The notes beneath the pieces were generated by a model. The model was not told the origin of the DNA, made no database searches, and saw only the letters and a program-made list of their open reading frames with translations. Below, piece after piece: positions 53,415 to 62,693 of a stretch of DNA of 64,000 nucleotides. Made by a program: the position numbers and the translations under genes. How positions within the stretch are numbered: position 1 is the first letter of the stretch; each line of letters starts with the position of its first letter. This DNA comes from Pseudomonas sp. RIT409 (GTDB taxonomy: Bacteria > Pseudomonadota > Gammaproteobacteria > Pseudomonadales > Pseudomonadaceae), in assembly GCF_003052515.2 (NCBI RefSeq), contig NZ_QARE02000002.1, positions 186,001 to 250,000 on the forward strand, written 5' to 3'.

Positions 53415-53792
53415 ATGGCAAAACTTTCTACTGCACTCCTGGGCCTGTTGACGGCGGCTGCGCTGGCCTCATCCGGCATGGCGTTCGCGTCTCCAGCTGA
53501 AACGAAAGACGGCGTGCTGGTCGACAGCAAAGGCATGACGCTTTACACCTTCGACAAGGATACGTCTGCCGGTAAATCGGTCTGCAACGACCAATGCGCG
53601 GTGAACTGGCCGCCGCTGGTGGCTGAGGCCAGCGACAAGGCCAAGGGAGACTGGACCATTATCAAGCGTGACGACGGCGCCTCGCAGTGGGTCTACAAAG
53701 GCAAGCCGCTGTACACCTTCAAGAATGACAAGGCTGCGGGAGAAAAGTCCGGCGATGGCAAAGGCGATGTCTGGCACGTTGCCAAACCCTGA
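53415..53792 (+). CDS. COG4315-type small secreted protein with internal repeat
   Basis: A 125-residue protein with a signal peptide (MAKLSTALLGLLTAAALASSGMAFA) and two related halves: DGVLVDSKGMTLYTFDKDTSAGKSVCNDQC and QWVYKGKPLYTFKNDKAAGEKSGDG. The LYTF-D/N-x-D repeats and two cysteines mark the COG4315 (secreted repeat, sometimes called lipoprotein-like) family, whose function is unknown. The start at 53415 follows AGAGGATCTACCG. It is divergent from phoB with 170 bases between, which contain Pho-box-like sequences in both orientations, so phosphate control is possible. Confidence 0.82.
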   Translation: MAKLSTALLGLLTAAALASSGMAFASPAETKDGVLVDSKGMTLYTFDKDTSAGKSVCNDQCAVNWPPLVAEASDKAKGDWTIIKRDDGASQWVYKGKPLYTFKNDKAAGEKSGDGKGDVWHVAKP

Positions 53793-53826
53793 TCCACTTC
53801 GAGCCGTCTGCGCTGGCCCTCACGGG

Positions 53827-54717
53827 TCAGCGCATCGCGTAATCCACGACGATCCCGACGAAAATCGCCAGGCCGGCCCAGTGGTTGTGCAGGAAAGCCC
53901 GGAAGCAGGCGTGTGGATCCCTGTCGCGGGTTGACCAGAACTCCCAGACGAAACAGGCCGCAGCGACCACCAGTCCGAGAAAGAAATATAACCCCAGTTC
54001 AAACCGCGAACCCGCCAGCATCAGGCAGAACAGCGCCAATCCCTGCAGCGTGAGAATGATCACCCGGTCAGCGTCGCCGAACAGTACCGCCGTGGACTTT
54101 ACGCCAATCTTGAGGTCGTCCTCGCGGTCGGTCATCGCATAGTACGTGTCGTAACCCACGGTCCACAGCAAATTGGCGATGTACAACAACCAGGCTGCGG
54201 CAGGCAGGTTGCCGTCCTGCGCGGTGAACGCCATCGGCATGCCCCAGGAAAACGCGGCGCCGAGCACCACTTGCGGGTAATAGGTGTAGCGCTTCATGAA
54301 GGGATAGGTCGCGGCCAACGCGAGGCCGCCGAACGACAGCCACACCGTGGTCGCGTTTGTCAGCAGGACCAGCCCGAAACTCAGCCCTACCAGCAGCGCA
54401 AACAGAATCAGCGCTTCTTTCGACGTCACCTTGCCGCTGACCAGCGGGCGCTGTTCGGTGCGTTTGACATGACCGTCGACCTTGCGGTCGGCGAAATCGT
54501 TGATCACGCAGCCTGCGGCGCGCATCAGGAAGACACCGATCACGAAAATCAGCACATTGCCCAGCGAAGGCGAGCCCTTGCCTGCGATCCACAATGCCCA
54601 GAGCGTCGGCCACAGCAGCAGGTAGATGCCGATGGGCTTTTCGAGGCGCATCAACTGAATAAAATCCCACGCCCGAGGGTGCAGGCGATTGAAGGATTTG
54701 AGCAGCGACAGATACAT
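53827..54717 (-). CDS. ubiA: 4-hydroxybenzoate octaprenyltransferase
   Basis: A 296-residue inner-membrane prenyltransferase with about eight helices, attaching the polyprenyl tail to 4-hydroxybenzoate in ubiquinone synthesis. The two aspartate-rich motifs that bind Mg-prenyl diphosphate are present: [15 protein letters not shown] (about 77-91) and [14 protein letters not shown] (about 200-213). The ATG at 54717 overlaps the ubiC stop as TGATG. Its substrate is the product of UbiC. Confidence 0.96.
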   Translation of the reverse strand: MYLSLLKSFNRLHPRAWDFIQLMRLEKPIGIYLLLWPTLWALWIAGKGSPSLGNVLIFVIGVFLMRAAGCVINDFADRKVDGHVKRTEQRPLVSGKVTSKEALILFALLVGLSFGLVLLTNATTVWLSFGGLALAATYPFMKRYTYYPQVVLGAAFSWGMPMAFTAQDGNLPAAAWLLYIANLLWTVGYDTYYAMTDREDDLKIGVKSTAVLFGDADRVIILTLQGLALFCLMLAGSRFELGLYFFLGLVVAAACFVWEFWSTRDRDPHACFRAFLHNHWAGLAIFVGIVVDYAMR

Positions 54718-55292
54718 CAGCGGCGCTCCCTGGCAGCATGGGGCGTCTGGTCGATAACCTGCCAGACGGTCGGCAAAAACACTTCGGCCACCAGGATGCT
54801 CAGCGGCCCACGGCGGAAACACGAACGGCGCCCCCACAGCTCCTCACCAGCGTCTGCATCGGGCAGCCAGCGCGTGGGGTATTGGCAGACTTGCAACGGC
54901 CCCCGCACGAAAGCTCGTTCACTAAACAGCCATTCGCCCAGCGAGCGTGTGCCGAGCTGGTCCATGTGCAGGCCATCCTGCGCCAACGCGGCGCGCCCGG
55001 CGACGCTGCGGGCGAACACCCATTTCTCGCCGCACCCCAACAGGTACACCTCGCGGACCCAACCCTCGCTGCCTGTGGGCAATTGCAATGCGGCGCATTC
55101 GTCAGCACGCAGGCGCTGCCAGCCCTCGAACAAGGGCATGACGCTGAAGCTCTCGTTGGAAAGCCGCGTCAGCCGGCGCGTGAGGGAGTCTTCATGGAAA
55201 AGCCATTCGAGCACGACAGGCGCGGGAGGGGCGATCAGTTGCTCACGCAACAGCCATTCGGGCGAAGTAGGTGCAGGATTTCGCGGGATCAC
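54717..55292 (-). CDS. ubiC: Chorismate pyruvate-lyase
   Basis: A 191-residue enzyme making 4-hydroxybenzoate and pyruvate from chorismate, the first step of ubiquinone synthesis. The family features W-L (residues 13-14), [33 protein letters not shown] with the conserved Arg, and [11 protein letters not shown] with the catalytic Glu are all visible. It overlaps ubiA by one base, so the two are translationally coupled. An alternative TTG/GTG start within a few codons cannot be excluded. Confidence 0.93.
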   Translation of the reverse strand: MIPRNPAPTSPEWLLREQLIAPPAPVVLEWLFHEDSLTRRLTRLSNESFSVMPLFEGWQRLRADECAALQLPTGSEGWVREVYLLGCGEKWVFARSVAGRAALAQDGLHMDQLGTRSLGEWLFSERAFVRGPLQVCQYPTRWLPDADAGEELWGRRSCFRRGPLSILVAEVFLPTVWQVIDQTPHAARERR

Positions 55293-55508
55293 AGTGAGCA
55301 GATATCGGCGGCAATCGAGGCAGCGAGCTTAGCACGATTGGCGAAGCGGTCCGACGACCGGGTACGGTCATCGGCGTCGATGAAACTTGCATAGACGCCC
55401 GCCGGTCAGTAAAACGCCCTGACCCAGTCGTCAAAAATACGGGGCTCTGTCCAGGAGTTACAGCCGTGCGGCTGGGCACGTATAGCCTGAAACCGAGAGA
55501 ACCGACCC

Positions 55509-55676
55509 ATGAAAAAGTGGCAATGCATTGTCTGTGGCCTGATTTACAACGAAGCCGACGGTTGGCCGGATGACGGCATCGCCCCCGGAACCCGCTGGGA
55601 AGACGTTCCCGAGGACTGGCTATGCCCGGACTGTGGCGTCGGAAAAATGGATTTCGAGATGATCGAAATCGCTTGA
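55509..55676 (+). CDS. rubA: Rubredoxin
   Basis: A 55-residue one-domain rubredoxin: [19 protein letters not shown] and the second half [16 protein letters not shown]. The Fe(SCys)4 ligands are Cys6, Cys9, Cys39 and Cys42. It carries electrons from the reductase encoded 31 bases downstream to an acceptor, in some bacteria an alkane hydroxylase; no alkane hydroxylase gene is in the window. It is too short to be found by a 60-residue ORF cutoff but its motif is unambiguous. Confidence 0.95.
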   Translation: MKKWQCIVCGLIYNEADGWPDDGIAPGTRWEDVPEDWLCPDCGVGKMDFEMIEIA

Positions 55677-55707
55677 TTTCATTGACCTACTGACTCTGGA
55701 GAGCGGC

Positions 55708-56856
55708 ATGAGCGCACCTGTGGTGATCATTGGCACTGGCCTGGCGGGATACAACCTGGCCCGTGAATTTCGCAAACTCGACAGCGAGACGCCGCTGTTG
55801 CTGATCACCGCCGATGATGGTCGTTCGTACTCCAAACCCATGTTGTCCACCGGTTTCGGGAAGAGCAAGGACGCCGACGGCCTTAGCATGGCCGAGCCCG
55901 GGGCAATGGCCGATCAACTGAAGGCTGAAGTGCGGACTCACACCCGAGTGAGCGGGATCGACCCAGGGCACAAGCGACTGTGGATCGGTGAAGAGGCCGT
56001 TTATTACCGCGACCTGGTGCTGGCTTGGGGTGCTGAAACCGTGCGCGTGCCGGTGGAGGGCGATGCAAGTGATGCGATTTTTCCGATCAACGATCTTGAG
56101 GATTACGCTCGTTTCCGTCTGGCTGCACTGGGCAAGCGCCGGGTCTTGATCCTCGGCGTTGGATTGATCGGTTGCGAGTTCGCCAATGACCTGATGCTTG
56201 GCGGTTATCAGGTGGACCTTGTCGCCCCCTGTGAACAGGTCATGCCGACCCTGTTGCACCCGGCAGCCGCGGCGGCGGTTCAGGCCGGGCTGGAAAGCAT
56301 CGGCGGGCGATTTCACCTCGGTCCGGTGTTGAGTCGGCTGTTACGAACCGAGGAAGGATTAGAGGCGCACTTGTCTGATGGCCAAGTGCTGCGCTGCGAT
56401 TTGGTGGTCTCGGCGGTTGGCTTGCGTCCGCGCGTAGACCTTGCAGCCGCCGCCGGCCTTGAAACGTCGCGAGGCGTCGTGGTGGACCGTTATTTGAAAA
56501 CATCGCACGCCAACATCTATGCGCTAGGTGATTGCGCCGAGGTGGATGGTCTCAATTTGCTGTACGTCATGCCGCTGATGAGTTGCGCCCGCGCGCTGGC
56601 GCAAACGCTCACTGGCACCCCGACAGCGGTGAAGTACGGGCCGATGCCCGTAACCGTAAAGACCCCGGTTTGCCCATTGGTGGTTTCGCCCGTGCCAAAA
56701 GGCCGCGAGGGCGCCTGGAGTGTCGAAGGGCAGGGGGCCGACATCAAGGCGCTGTGTCGCGATGTGGACGGAAACCTGCTCGGATACGCCCTCACCGGCG
56801 CGGCTGTGATGGACAAACTCGCGCTGAACAAGGTGCTGCCGCCGCTGTTGGCGTAA
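55708..56856 (+). CDS. rubB: Rubredoxin-NAD(+) reductase
   Basis: A 382-residue FAD-dependent pyridine-nucleotide-disulfide-type oxidoreductase: [16 protein letters not shown] (FAD Rossmann motif, 8-23), [21 protein letters not shown] (NAD motif, about 149-169) and [12 protein letters not shown] (FAD, about 271-282). It transfers electrons from NADH to rubredoxin RubA, encoded just upstream, with which it forms an operon. The C-terminal 80 residues match the rubredoxin-binding region of the family. Electron acceptors other than hydroxylases, such as oxygen-detoxifying proteins, are possible. Confidence 0.93.
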   Translation: MSAPVVIIGTGLAGYNLAREFRKLDSETPLLLITADDGRSYSKPMLSTGFGKSKDADGLSMAEPGAMADQLKAEVRTHTRVSGIDPGHKRLWIGEEAVYYRDLVLAWGAETVRVPVEGDASDAIFPINDLEDYARFRLAALGKRRVLILGVGLIGCEFANDLMLGGYQVDLVAPCEQVMPTLLHPAAAAAVQAGLESIGGRFHLGPVLSRLLRTEEGLEAHLSDGQVLRCDLVVSAVGLRPRVDLAAAAGLETSRGVVVDRYLKTSHANIYALGDCAEVDGLNLLYVMPLMSCARALAQTLTGTPTAVKYGPMPVTVKTPVCPLVVSPVPKGREGAWSVEGQGADIKALCRDVDGNLLGYALTGAAVMDKLALNKVLPPLLA

Positions 56857-57043
56857 ATGCATGTCGTTCTGTCGGATAAGCCACGTTTTTGTTGATATAA
56901 ACGTCGCTCCTGCACTGGCGTCGTGCTCGGTGGCATGCCATCCTCATTCCGGTCTGCCGCTACGTAGAGCCGTCGCGGCACCTGCTTGCAGCCTATTGCT
57001 GGCTGCGCGGGACATAAAAACAAAAACCGTAAAGAGGCTTCAT

Positions 57044-57319
57044 ATGCGTAAACCAGAACTCGCAGCCGCCATTGCTGAAAAAGCAGATCTCACCAAAGAA
57101 CAAGCCAACCGCGTTCTCAACACTCTCCTCGACGAAATCACCAATGCGCTGCACAAAAAGGACAGCGTAACCTTGGTTGGTTTCGGTACGTTTCTGCAAC
57201 GCCATCGCGGCGCCCGCACCGGGAAAAATCCCCAGACGGGTGAACCGGTCAAGATCAAGGCCAGCAACACCGTCGCCTTCAAACCCGGCAAATTTCTGAA
57301 AGACAGCGTCAACCCATAA
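57044..57319 (+). CDS. hupA: HU-family DNA-binding protein
   Basis: A 91-residue histone-like protein: MRKPELAAAIAEKADLTKEQANRVLNTLLDEITNAL, then VTLVGFGTFLQRHRGARTGKNPQTGEPVKIKASNTVAFKPGK, the HU beta-arm signature in scattered identity. It binds and bends DNA as a dimer. The ATG follows AAGAGGCTTCAT. A strong terminator lies 42 bases after the stop. Assignment to HU alpha (hupA) rather than HU beta rests on neighbours, as I recall from other Pseudomonas. Confidence 0.93.
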   Translation: MRKPELAAAIAEKADLTKEQANRVLNTLLDEITNALHKKDSVTLVGFGTFLQRHRGARTGKNPQTGEPVKIKASNTVAFKPGKFLKDSVNP

Positions 57320-57360
57320 TCTGGGACCGGACGCCTTGCGGAAGGCGAACGGTGCGCAAG

Positions 57361-57393
57361 TGGGCATACCTGAAACCGGGATGCCCATTTTTT
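57361..57393 (+). terminator. Intrinsic terminator of hupA
   Basis: TGGGCAT (57361-57367) pairs with ATGCCCA (57381-57387) around a 13-base loop, followed by TTTTTT. Confidence 0.85.
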
Positions 57394-57565
57394 ATGGCTG
57401 GTTTTTGCGCGGAGTGCCGCCACTGTTGGGCGACGCCCCATTGCGCCCGAGGGTGTCTAGTGCGCCACTTCGCGACTGACGGGTTCTGCTCGCTCATGCC
57501 CACGAAAGGCTGGGTACACTGCCACCGGATGCTGATTTCGCATCGCTCGGGTGGGGGTCTTGGGT

Positions 57566-57943
57566 ATGAAGTTTCGTTTTCTTCTCTGGATGCTGGGCTT
57601 GATGATGGCCCGTGCAAGTCGTCGCAACCCGGCCTTTCAGCAACAACTGGCCGGTAAGGACCTGACGTTCCAGTTGCAGACCCGCGATGGAAAAGTGTCG
57701 CGGCATTTCGTGATACGTGATCAGCGAGTCACGAGCCAAAGCGGCGCGGTGGCATCGCCTGCGTTCGCCATTTCATTCAGAGACGCGGCCTATGGCTTCG
57801 CCACGTTGCAGGCGAAGAACAAGCAACTGGCGTTCATGCATGGGATTCAGGAAAAAGACATCCAGGTCACCGGCAACACCGGATTGGTGATGTGGTTTCA
57901 GGGCCTGACGAAGTATTTGAAGCCGAGGAAGAAGAAGGCGTAA
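57566..57943 (+). CDS. SCP2-like sterol-transfer domain protein
   Basis: A 125-residue protein starting at the ATG at 57566 with a short hydrophobic N-terminus (MKFRFLLWMLGLMMARASRR). The rest, FQLQTRDGKVSRHFVIRDQRVTSQSG..., AFAISFRDAAYGFATL and IQVTGNTGLVMWFQGLTKYL, resembles the SCP2 lipid-binding fold found in many bacterial proteins without a fixed role. The nucleotide sequence gives no operon partner. The basic C-terminus (KPRKKKA) is notable. The family is moderately certain, the function unknown. Confidence 0.65.
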   Translation: MKFRFLLWMLGLMMARASRRNPAFQQQLAGKDLTFQLQTRDGKVSRHFVIRDQRVTSQSGAVASPAFAISFRDAAYGFATLQAKNKQLAFMHGIQEKDIQVTGNTGLVMWFQGLTKYLKPRKKKA

Positions 57944-57945
57944 TT

Positions 57946-58082
57946 CTGTAGGGGCGTGGCTTGTCCGGCGATCGGGGACGCTGTCGCCGTGAAATCAGCT
58001 GATGCGGTCTCTCAGGCGGTCAAAGTCTGCCGGTTTTACTGTCGGTGCCCGACAGATCGCGGGACAAGCCGCGCTCCTACAG
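57946..58082. repeat. REP-like inverted repeat
   Basis: The arm 57946-57973 (CTGTAGGGGCGTGGCTTGTC...) and the inverted arm 58055-58082 agree at 25 of 28 positions. It fills the gap between two convergent genes. Confidence 0.85.
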
Positions 58083-58108
58083 TATGTAGGGCGCGGCAAG
58101 TATTCGGC

Positions 58109-59503
58109 TTAATGAAACTGCGACGCCAACTCGCGCAGCAGCACTTCGGCCTCCAACACTTTCTGCACGACGTCTTCGGCTTTTTCGCGCGGCAGGTCCA
58201 GGCGCTGGAAGAGCTCGTCCGGAATGCTTTCCTGGGGGCCAGAGCCGATCCCTTCCTTGCGCAGCAAACGCACGGCCAGGCATACCAGGTTGGCATATTC
58301 GTGATACTCGCCTGCGTAGTGGGGGTCGTGCTGGAAGCGCAGCGCAGTGGCCAACTCTTCGGGCATGTCCCAATTGCGCATCAACCAGGCGCCAATCTGC
58401 TCCCGCGTGATACCCAGCAAGTGCTGCTCGACGAAACTGTGGTGCAGGTGCGGGTTGACTTCTATCTGACGGCAAATCAGGGAGAAGTGCGGCGGGAAGA
58501 CGTGAGCCAGCAGCAAGTAACCGAAGTTGTGCAGCAGGCCCGCCAGGTACGTCAGGCCGCTTTCGGGGCGCTTGGCGCGCGGCATGGCGCGGGTCAGGCC
58601 CTCGATGACCGCTGCGGTGTAGATTGACTGCTGCCAATAGGGCGTTGCATGTTGCGGCTGATCTTTCGGCAGCGCTAGCGTTTTGCCCAGCGCCAGCCCC
58701 AGCGCCAGGTTGATGACCAGATCGAAGCCAAGCACACGGACAATGGCGTCTTCGACCGAGCGAATCTTGCCCGCCGAGCCGTAGTAAGGCGATGCTGCCC
58801 AGCTCACCACTTGGGCGGCCAGTGCCGGATCGGTTTCGACGACGCCGGTGATGTCATCGATGGTAGCGTCAGGGTCGACGCGCAGCTTGATGATCTTCTG
58901 CGCGGTGTCAGCCAGTGGCGGAATCTCCACCGTTGCTTCCAGGCGCTGCTGAATACGGCGGGCGGTGAAGTGCTGCACGGCCTTGGTGATTTCGTCGCGG
59001 TCGTCGTCAGGGCGGGTGAGGTTCGGTTGGACCGACGCGATGGGCTCGCCAAAGGCGGCCGCGCTGGCTTTGCTCAGCAGCGTCTTGAAGTCATCACTGT
59101 CGATTTCCAACAGCAGCCCCGGTTCGCCCGAGTCGATCAGCACGGTCGGCTCCAACAGCAGGCGCTCGTCATATAAACAGGGCGAACTGGTCAGTGCGGG
59201 CAGGGCAGGCAAGACACGCAAGCTGTGCTTGCCCAGCATCTGATCGAGATGATCCTGCGACACGGCAGTCAGCTTGCGTCCGGTGAGTTCGGTGATGCGG
59301 TTCAGATCCAGCAGTTGGTTTTGCGAGAACAGAACCAGTAACGCACCTACTGTGTCGTGGACCAGAATGGCCTGCACTTTCTGCGAGGTCGGCAGTTTCT
59401 CGTCGTCCGTGACTTCCCGGTAGCTGATGGCCGCTTTGCCAAGCAACTGCCGGATGACAGACGGGGCGTGTTGGGTTGCGTCGATTTGGGCAACTTCTGT
59501 CAT
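58109..59503 (-). CDS. YbaK-like aminoacyl-tRNA deacylase domain fused to HDOD domain
   Basis: A 464-residue protein. The N-terminal 150 residues (SVIRQLLGKAAISYREVTDDEKLPTSQKVQAILVHDTVGALLVLFS) fit the YbaK/ProX aminoacyl-tRNA deacylase fold but its conserved lysine is replaced, so catalytic activity is doubtful. The C-terminal part (about 180-390) is an HDOD domain: DPALAAQVVSWAASPYYGSAGKIRSVEDAIVRVLGF and TYLAGLLHNFGYLLLAHVFP. It lacks metal ligands, as usual for HDOD, which are signalling modules rather than phosphohydrolases. The protein is soluble and probably regulatory. recG lies downstream on the other side of a short gap, in the same orientation. Confidence 0.82.
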   Translation of the reverse strand: MTEVAQIDATQHAPSVIRQLLGKAAISYREVTDDEKLPTSQKVQAILVHDTVGALLVLFSQNQLLDLNRITELTGRKLTAVSQDHLDQMLGKHSLRVLPALPALTSSPCLYDERLLLEPTVLIDSGEPGLLLEIDSDDFKTLLSKASAAAFGEPIASVQPNLTRPDDDRDEITKAVQHFTARRIQQRLEATVEIPPLADTAQKIIKLRVDPDATIDDITGVVETDPALAAQVVSWAASPYYGSAGKIRSVEDAIVRVLGFDLVINLALGLALGKTLALPKDQPQHATPYWQQSIYTAAVIEGLTRAMPRAKRPESGLTYLAGLLHNFGYLLLAHVFPPHFSLICRQIEVNPHLHHSFVEQHLLGITREQIGAWLMRNWDMPEELATALRFQHDPHYAGEYHEYANLVCLAVRLLRKEGIGSGPQESIPDELFQRLDLPREKAEDVVQKVLEAEVLLRELASQFH

Positions 59504-59588
59504 GGCCTGTATCCAAATTCCTACAATTGCTGAAGTATAACCAGCTTGGTTGTTCTATAGGTGAGACACGTCTCTAATGCCGACCACT

Positions 59589-61664
59589 TCACACTTGGCC
59601 ATATTGCTGGCCGTGTCGCAACCAGCGTTCCAGCAGTGGACTGACGTGATGGGGCCAACGCTCCAGCAATGCCTGGGCGGCGTCCCTGACAGCGGGCAGC
59701 AGGTCTGCGTCGCGCATCAGATCGGCAACCTTGAACTGCAGCAAGCCCGTTTGTCGGGTTCCCAGCATTTCTCCTGGGCCGCGCAACTCCAGGTCTTTTT
59801 CGGCGATCACGAAGCCGTCGTTGGTTTCGCGCATGATGCCCAACCGTTGTTTGCCGATTTGCGACAGCGGCGGGTGATACAGCAGCACACAGTGGCTGAC
59901 CGCGCTGCCGCGTCCGACGCGGCCCCGCAACTGGTGAAGCTGAGCCAGCCCGAGCCTTTCCGGGTTCTCGATGATCATCAGACTGGCGTTGGGCACATCC
60001 ACACCCACCTCGATGACTGTAGTCGCTACCAACAACTGCAGGAGGCCTGATTTGAAGTCAGCCATGACGGCGGCTTTTTCTGCCGGCTTCATGCGACCGT
60101 GAATCAGCCCGACCTTGAGCTCGCCCAGCGCGCTGGTCAGCTCCTCGAAGGTGGTTTCGGCGGCCTGGCACGTCAGCTCCTCGGATTCTTCGATCAGCGT
60201 GCACACCCAATACGCCTGGCGGCCTTCGGCGCAGGCATTGCGCACCCGTTCCACCACCTCGATGCGGCGGCTATCGGCAACCAGCACCGTGTTGACCGGG
60301 GTGCGGCCGGGCGGAAGCTCGTCGAGAATCGATGTGTCCAGATCCGCATAGGCACTCATGGCCAACGTCCGGGGGATGGGCGTGGCGGTCATGATCAATT
60401 GGTGCGGGCACATCTGGCCCCCCACGCCTTTTTTACGCAGGGCCAGCCGTTGCTGGACGCCGAAGCGATGTTGCTCGTCGATGATCACCAGGGCCAGGTT
60501 CCTGAATTGCACCTCGTCCTGAAACAGAGCGTGAGTGCCCACCACCATCGGCGCGCCGTTGGCAATCTGCTGGAGCGACGCAGCACGCGCCTTGCCTTTC
60601 AGTTTGCCCGCCAGCCAGGCCGTCTCGATGCCCAGAGGTTCGAGCCAGCGGGTAAAGTTGATGTAGTGCTGTTCAGCGAGAATTTCGGTGGGGGCCATCA
60701 GCGCGACTTGGTAGCCGGCTTCGAGCGCCTGCAGGGCCGCGAGCGCGGCAACCACGGTTTTGCCCGCGCCCACATCGCCCTGGATCAGCCGCAGCATGGG
60801 CTCCTGCTGACTCAAGTCGTAAGCGATTTCCTTGCCGACCCGCTGTTGAGCACCGGTCGGCGGGAAGCCCAGGTTGGCCAGAAATTGCTTCGGCAGGTTG
60901 CGGGCGACAGGCAGTGCAGGTGCTCGCTGCGAGCGCAAGCTTTCGCGCAGGCGCTGCTGTGACAGTTGATGGGTCAGTAACTCTTCGAAGGTCAGCCGGT
61001 GCTGTGCCCAGTGATGCCCCAGCGCCAACTCCTCGACGTCTGCGTCAGCCGGCGGGTGGTGCAGATAGCGAATCGCATCGCTCAGCGCAGCCAACTGGTA
61101 GTCTCGTGCCAACTCCTCCGGCAGCCAGTCCGGCAAGCTTCGAGGGCCAAGCATGCCGAGACTTTGTTGGCACAACTGCCGCAACCGTTGTTGCGTCAAG
61201 CCTTCGGTCGTCGGGTAGATCGGCGTCAGTGTCTGGTCAACGGGGATGGGCTCATCACCCGTTATCGCGCGGTACTCAGGGTGATAGATCTCCAATCCCG
61301 AGGCGCCCGGCCTCGCCTCTCCATAGCAGCGCAGGTGCGTACCCCGTTTCAGGCCATCTTTCTGGGCGTTGCTGAAATGGTAAAAGCGCAAGCTCAGCAC
61401 GCCGGTACCGTCGCCCAGCCTGACCAACAGGCTGCGGCGCTTGCCCATCACCACATCGGCGCCGCTGACCACGCCCTCGATCACGGCGTCCTGACCGGGC
61501 CGCAGCGCGCCGATGGGCACCACGCGGGTGCGATCCTGATAGCGCAGCGGCAAATGGAAAAGGACGTCCTGGATGTTTTCCAGACCGACCTTCGCCAGCT
61601 TTTCCGCCATGGCCTCACCGACGCCCTTGAGCACCGTGACCGAGACGTGGGACAGCTCTGTCAT
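59589..61664 (-). CDS. recG: ATP-dependent DNA helicase RecG
   Basis: A 691-residue helicase that remodels stalled replication forks and Holliday junctions. An N-terminal wedge/OB domain (VFHLPLRYQDRTRVVPIG) is followed by the superfamily 2 helicase core: Walker A GDVGAGKT (about residue 300), motif II IDEQHRFGVQQR, motif III MTATPIPRTLAMS, and motif VI QLRGRVGRG in the C-terminal half. The length fits the family. The ATG at 61664 is preferred over a longer frame. oxyR ends 8 bases upstream on the same strand, so the two are probably co-transcribed, as in other Pseudomonas. Confidence 0.97.
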   Translation of the reverse strand: MTELSHVSVTVLKGVGEAMAEKLAKVGLENIQDVLFHLPLRYQDRTRVVPIGALRPGQDAVIEGVVSGADVVMGKRRSLLVRLGDGTGVLSLRFYHFSNAQKDGLKRGTHLRCYGEARPGASGLEIYHPEYRAITGDEPIPVDQTLTPIYPTTEGLTQQRLRQLCQQSLGMLGPRSLPDWLPEELARDYQLAALSDAIRYLHHPPADADVEELALGHHWAQHRLTFEELLTHQLSQQRLRESLRSQRAPALPVARNLPKQFLANLGFPPTGAQQRVGKEIAYDLSQQEPMLRLIQGDVGAGKTVVAALAALQALEAGYQVALMAPTEILAEQHYINFTRWLEPLGIETAWLAGKLKGKARAASLQQIANGAPMVVGTHALFQDEVQFRNLALVIIDEQHRFGVQQRLALRKKGVGGQMCPHQLIMTATPIPRTLAMSAYADLDTSILDELPPGRTPVNTVLVADSRRIEVVERVRNACAEGRQAYWVCTLIEESEELTCQAAETTFEELTSALGELKVGLIHGRMKPAEKAAVMADFKSGLLQLLVATTVIEVGVDVPNASLMIIENPERLGLAQLHQLRGRVGRGSAVSHCVLLYHPPLSQIGKQRLGIMRETNDGFVIAEKDLELRGPGEMLGTRQTGLLQFKVADLMRDADLLPAVRDAAQALLERWPHHVSPLLERWLRHGQQYGQV

Positions 61665-61672
61665 ACCGCCAC

Positions 61673-62602
61673 TTAGCTCGCTTGTGCCTGCGCTTTGGGG
61701 CGAGCAACAGAGCACAGACGGATCGAGTCGGCGAGGATTTCAATGGCTTTGGGGCGCGGGAAGCTTGCCCGCCATGCGATGGCGACCGTGCGGAACGGCA
61801 CCGGCGCCGACAGTGGACGAACCTCGATCACGCCTGGGGCATAGTGGTGGCTGTCGACGGCCGACATCGGCAGGATCGAAACCCCGAGGCCAGAGGCGAC
61901 CATGTGGCGGATGGTTTCCAAGGAGCTGGATTCCACCGTGGTGTGCTTGCTGCTATCGCCCCCCTTGACCAGCGTCGGACAGGCTTCCAGCACCTGATCG
62001 CGGAAGCAGTGACCTTCTCCGAGCAGCAGCAGGCTCTTGTCATTGAGGGCCGAGGCATCGATGGTCTGTTTCTGCGTCCAGGGGTGTTCTGCCGGCATGA
62101 GCACGTAGAACGGCTCATCGTAAAGCGACATGGTCAGGACGTCGGCTTCGTTGAATGGCAGCGCGATGATGATCGCGTCCAGTTCGCCGTTGCGCAGCTT
62201 GTCGCGCAATACGTGGGTGAAGTTTTCTTCGATGTACAGCGGCATCTGCGGCGCGACCCGATGCAACTGCGGGATCAGGTGTGGGAACAGATAAGGCCCG
62301 ACGGTGTAGATCGCGCCGACTTTCAGCGGAGCGGTCAACTGGTTCTTGCCCGTCTGGGCAAGTTCACGAATGCCTTGGGCCTGTTCGAGCACCTTCTGCG
62401 CTTGAGCGACGATGCCCTCGCCAACCGGCGTCAGACGTACTGCACTCTTGCTGCGCTCGAAAATCAGCACACCGAGTTCATCTTCCAGCTTCTTCACGCC
62501 CACCGACAGGGTCGGCTGGCTGACATGGCAGCGTTCGGCGGCATGGCCGAAGTGCTGCTCTTGGGCGAGGGTAACGATATAGCGCAATTCTGTGAGGGTC
62601 AT
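61673..62602 (-). CDS. oxyR: Hydrogen peroxide-responsive regulator OxyR
   Basis: A 309-residue LysR regulator with the redox pair Cys199 and Cys208 (LGEGHCFRDQVLEACPTL) at exactly the positions known from OxyR, plus the N-terminal HTH (CHVSQPTLSVGVKKLEDELG). Peroxide forms a disulfide between the cysteines and turns on catalases and peroxidases. It precedes recG by 8 bases, an arrangement that puts a fork-repair helicase under the oxidative-stress promoter. Confidence 0.97.
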   Translation of the reverse strand: MTLTELRYIVTLAQEQHFGHAAERCHVSQPTLSVGVKKLEDELGVLIFERSKSAVRLTPVGEGIVAQAQKVLEQAQGIRELAQTGKNQLTAPLKVGAIYTVGPYLFPHLIPQLHRVAPQMPLYIEENFTHVLRDKLRNGELDAIIIALPFNEADVLTMSLYDEPFYVLMPAEHPWTQKQTIDASALNDKSLLLLGEGHCFRDQVLEACPTLVKGGDSSKHTTVESSSLETIRHMVASGLGVSILPMSAVDSHHYAPGVIEVRPLSAPVPFRTVAIAWRASFPRPKAIEILADSIRLCSVARPKAQAQAS

Positions 62603-62693
62603 AGCGTGCGTCCATGAAGTTGCGGCCCCAGCATAGCGGGTGCAATCGATAGACGCACGTTATCAAACCCTCTGTCGTCGCAAAATCAACGTT

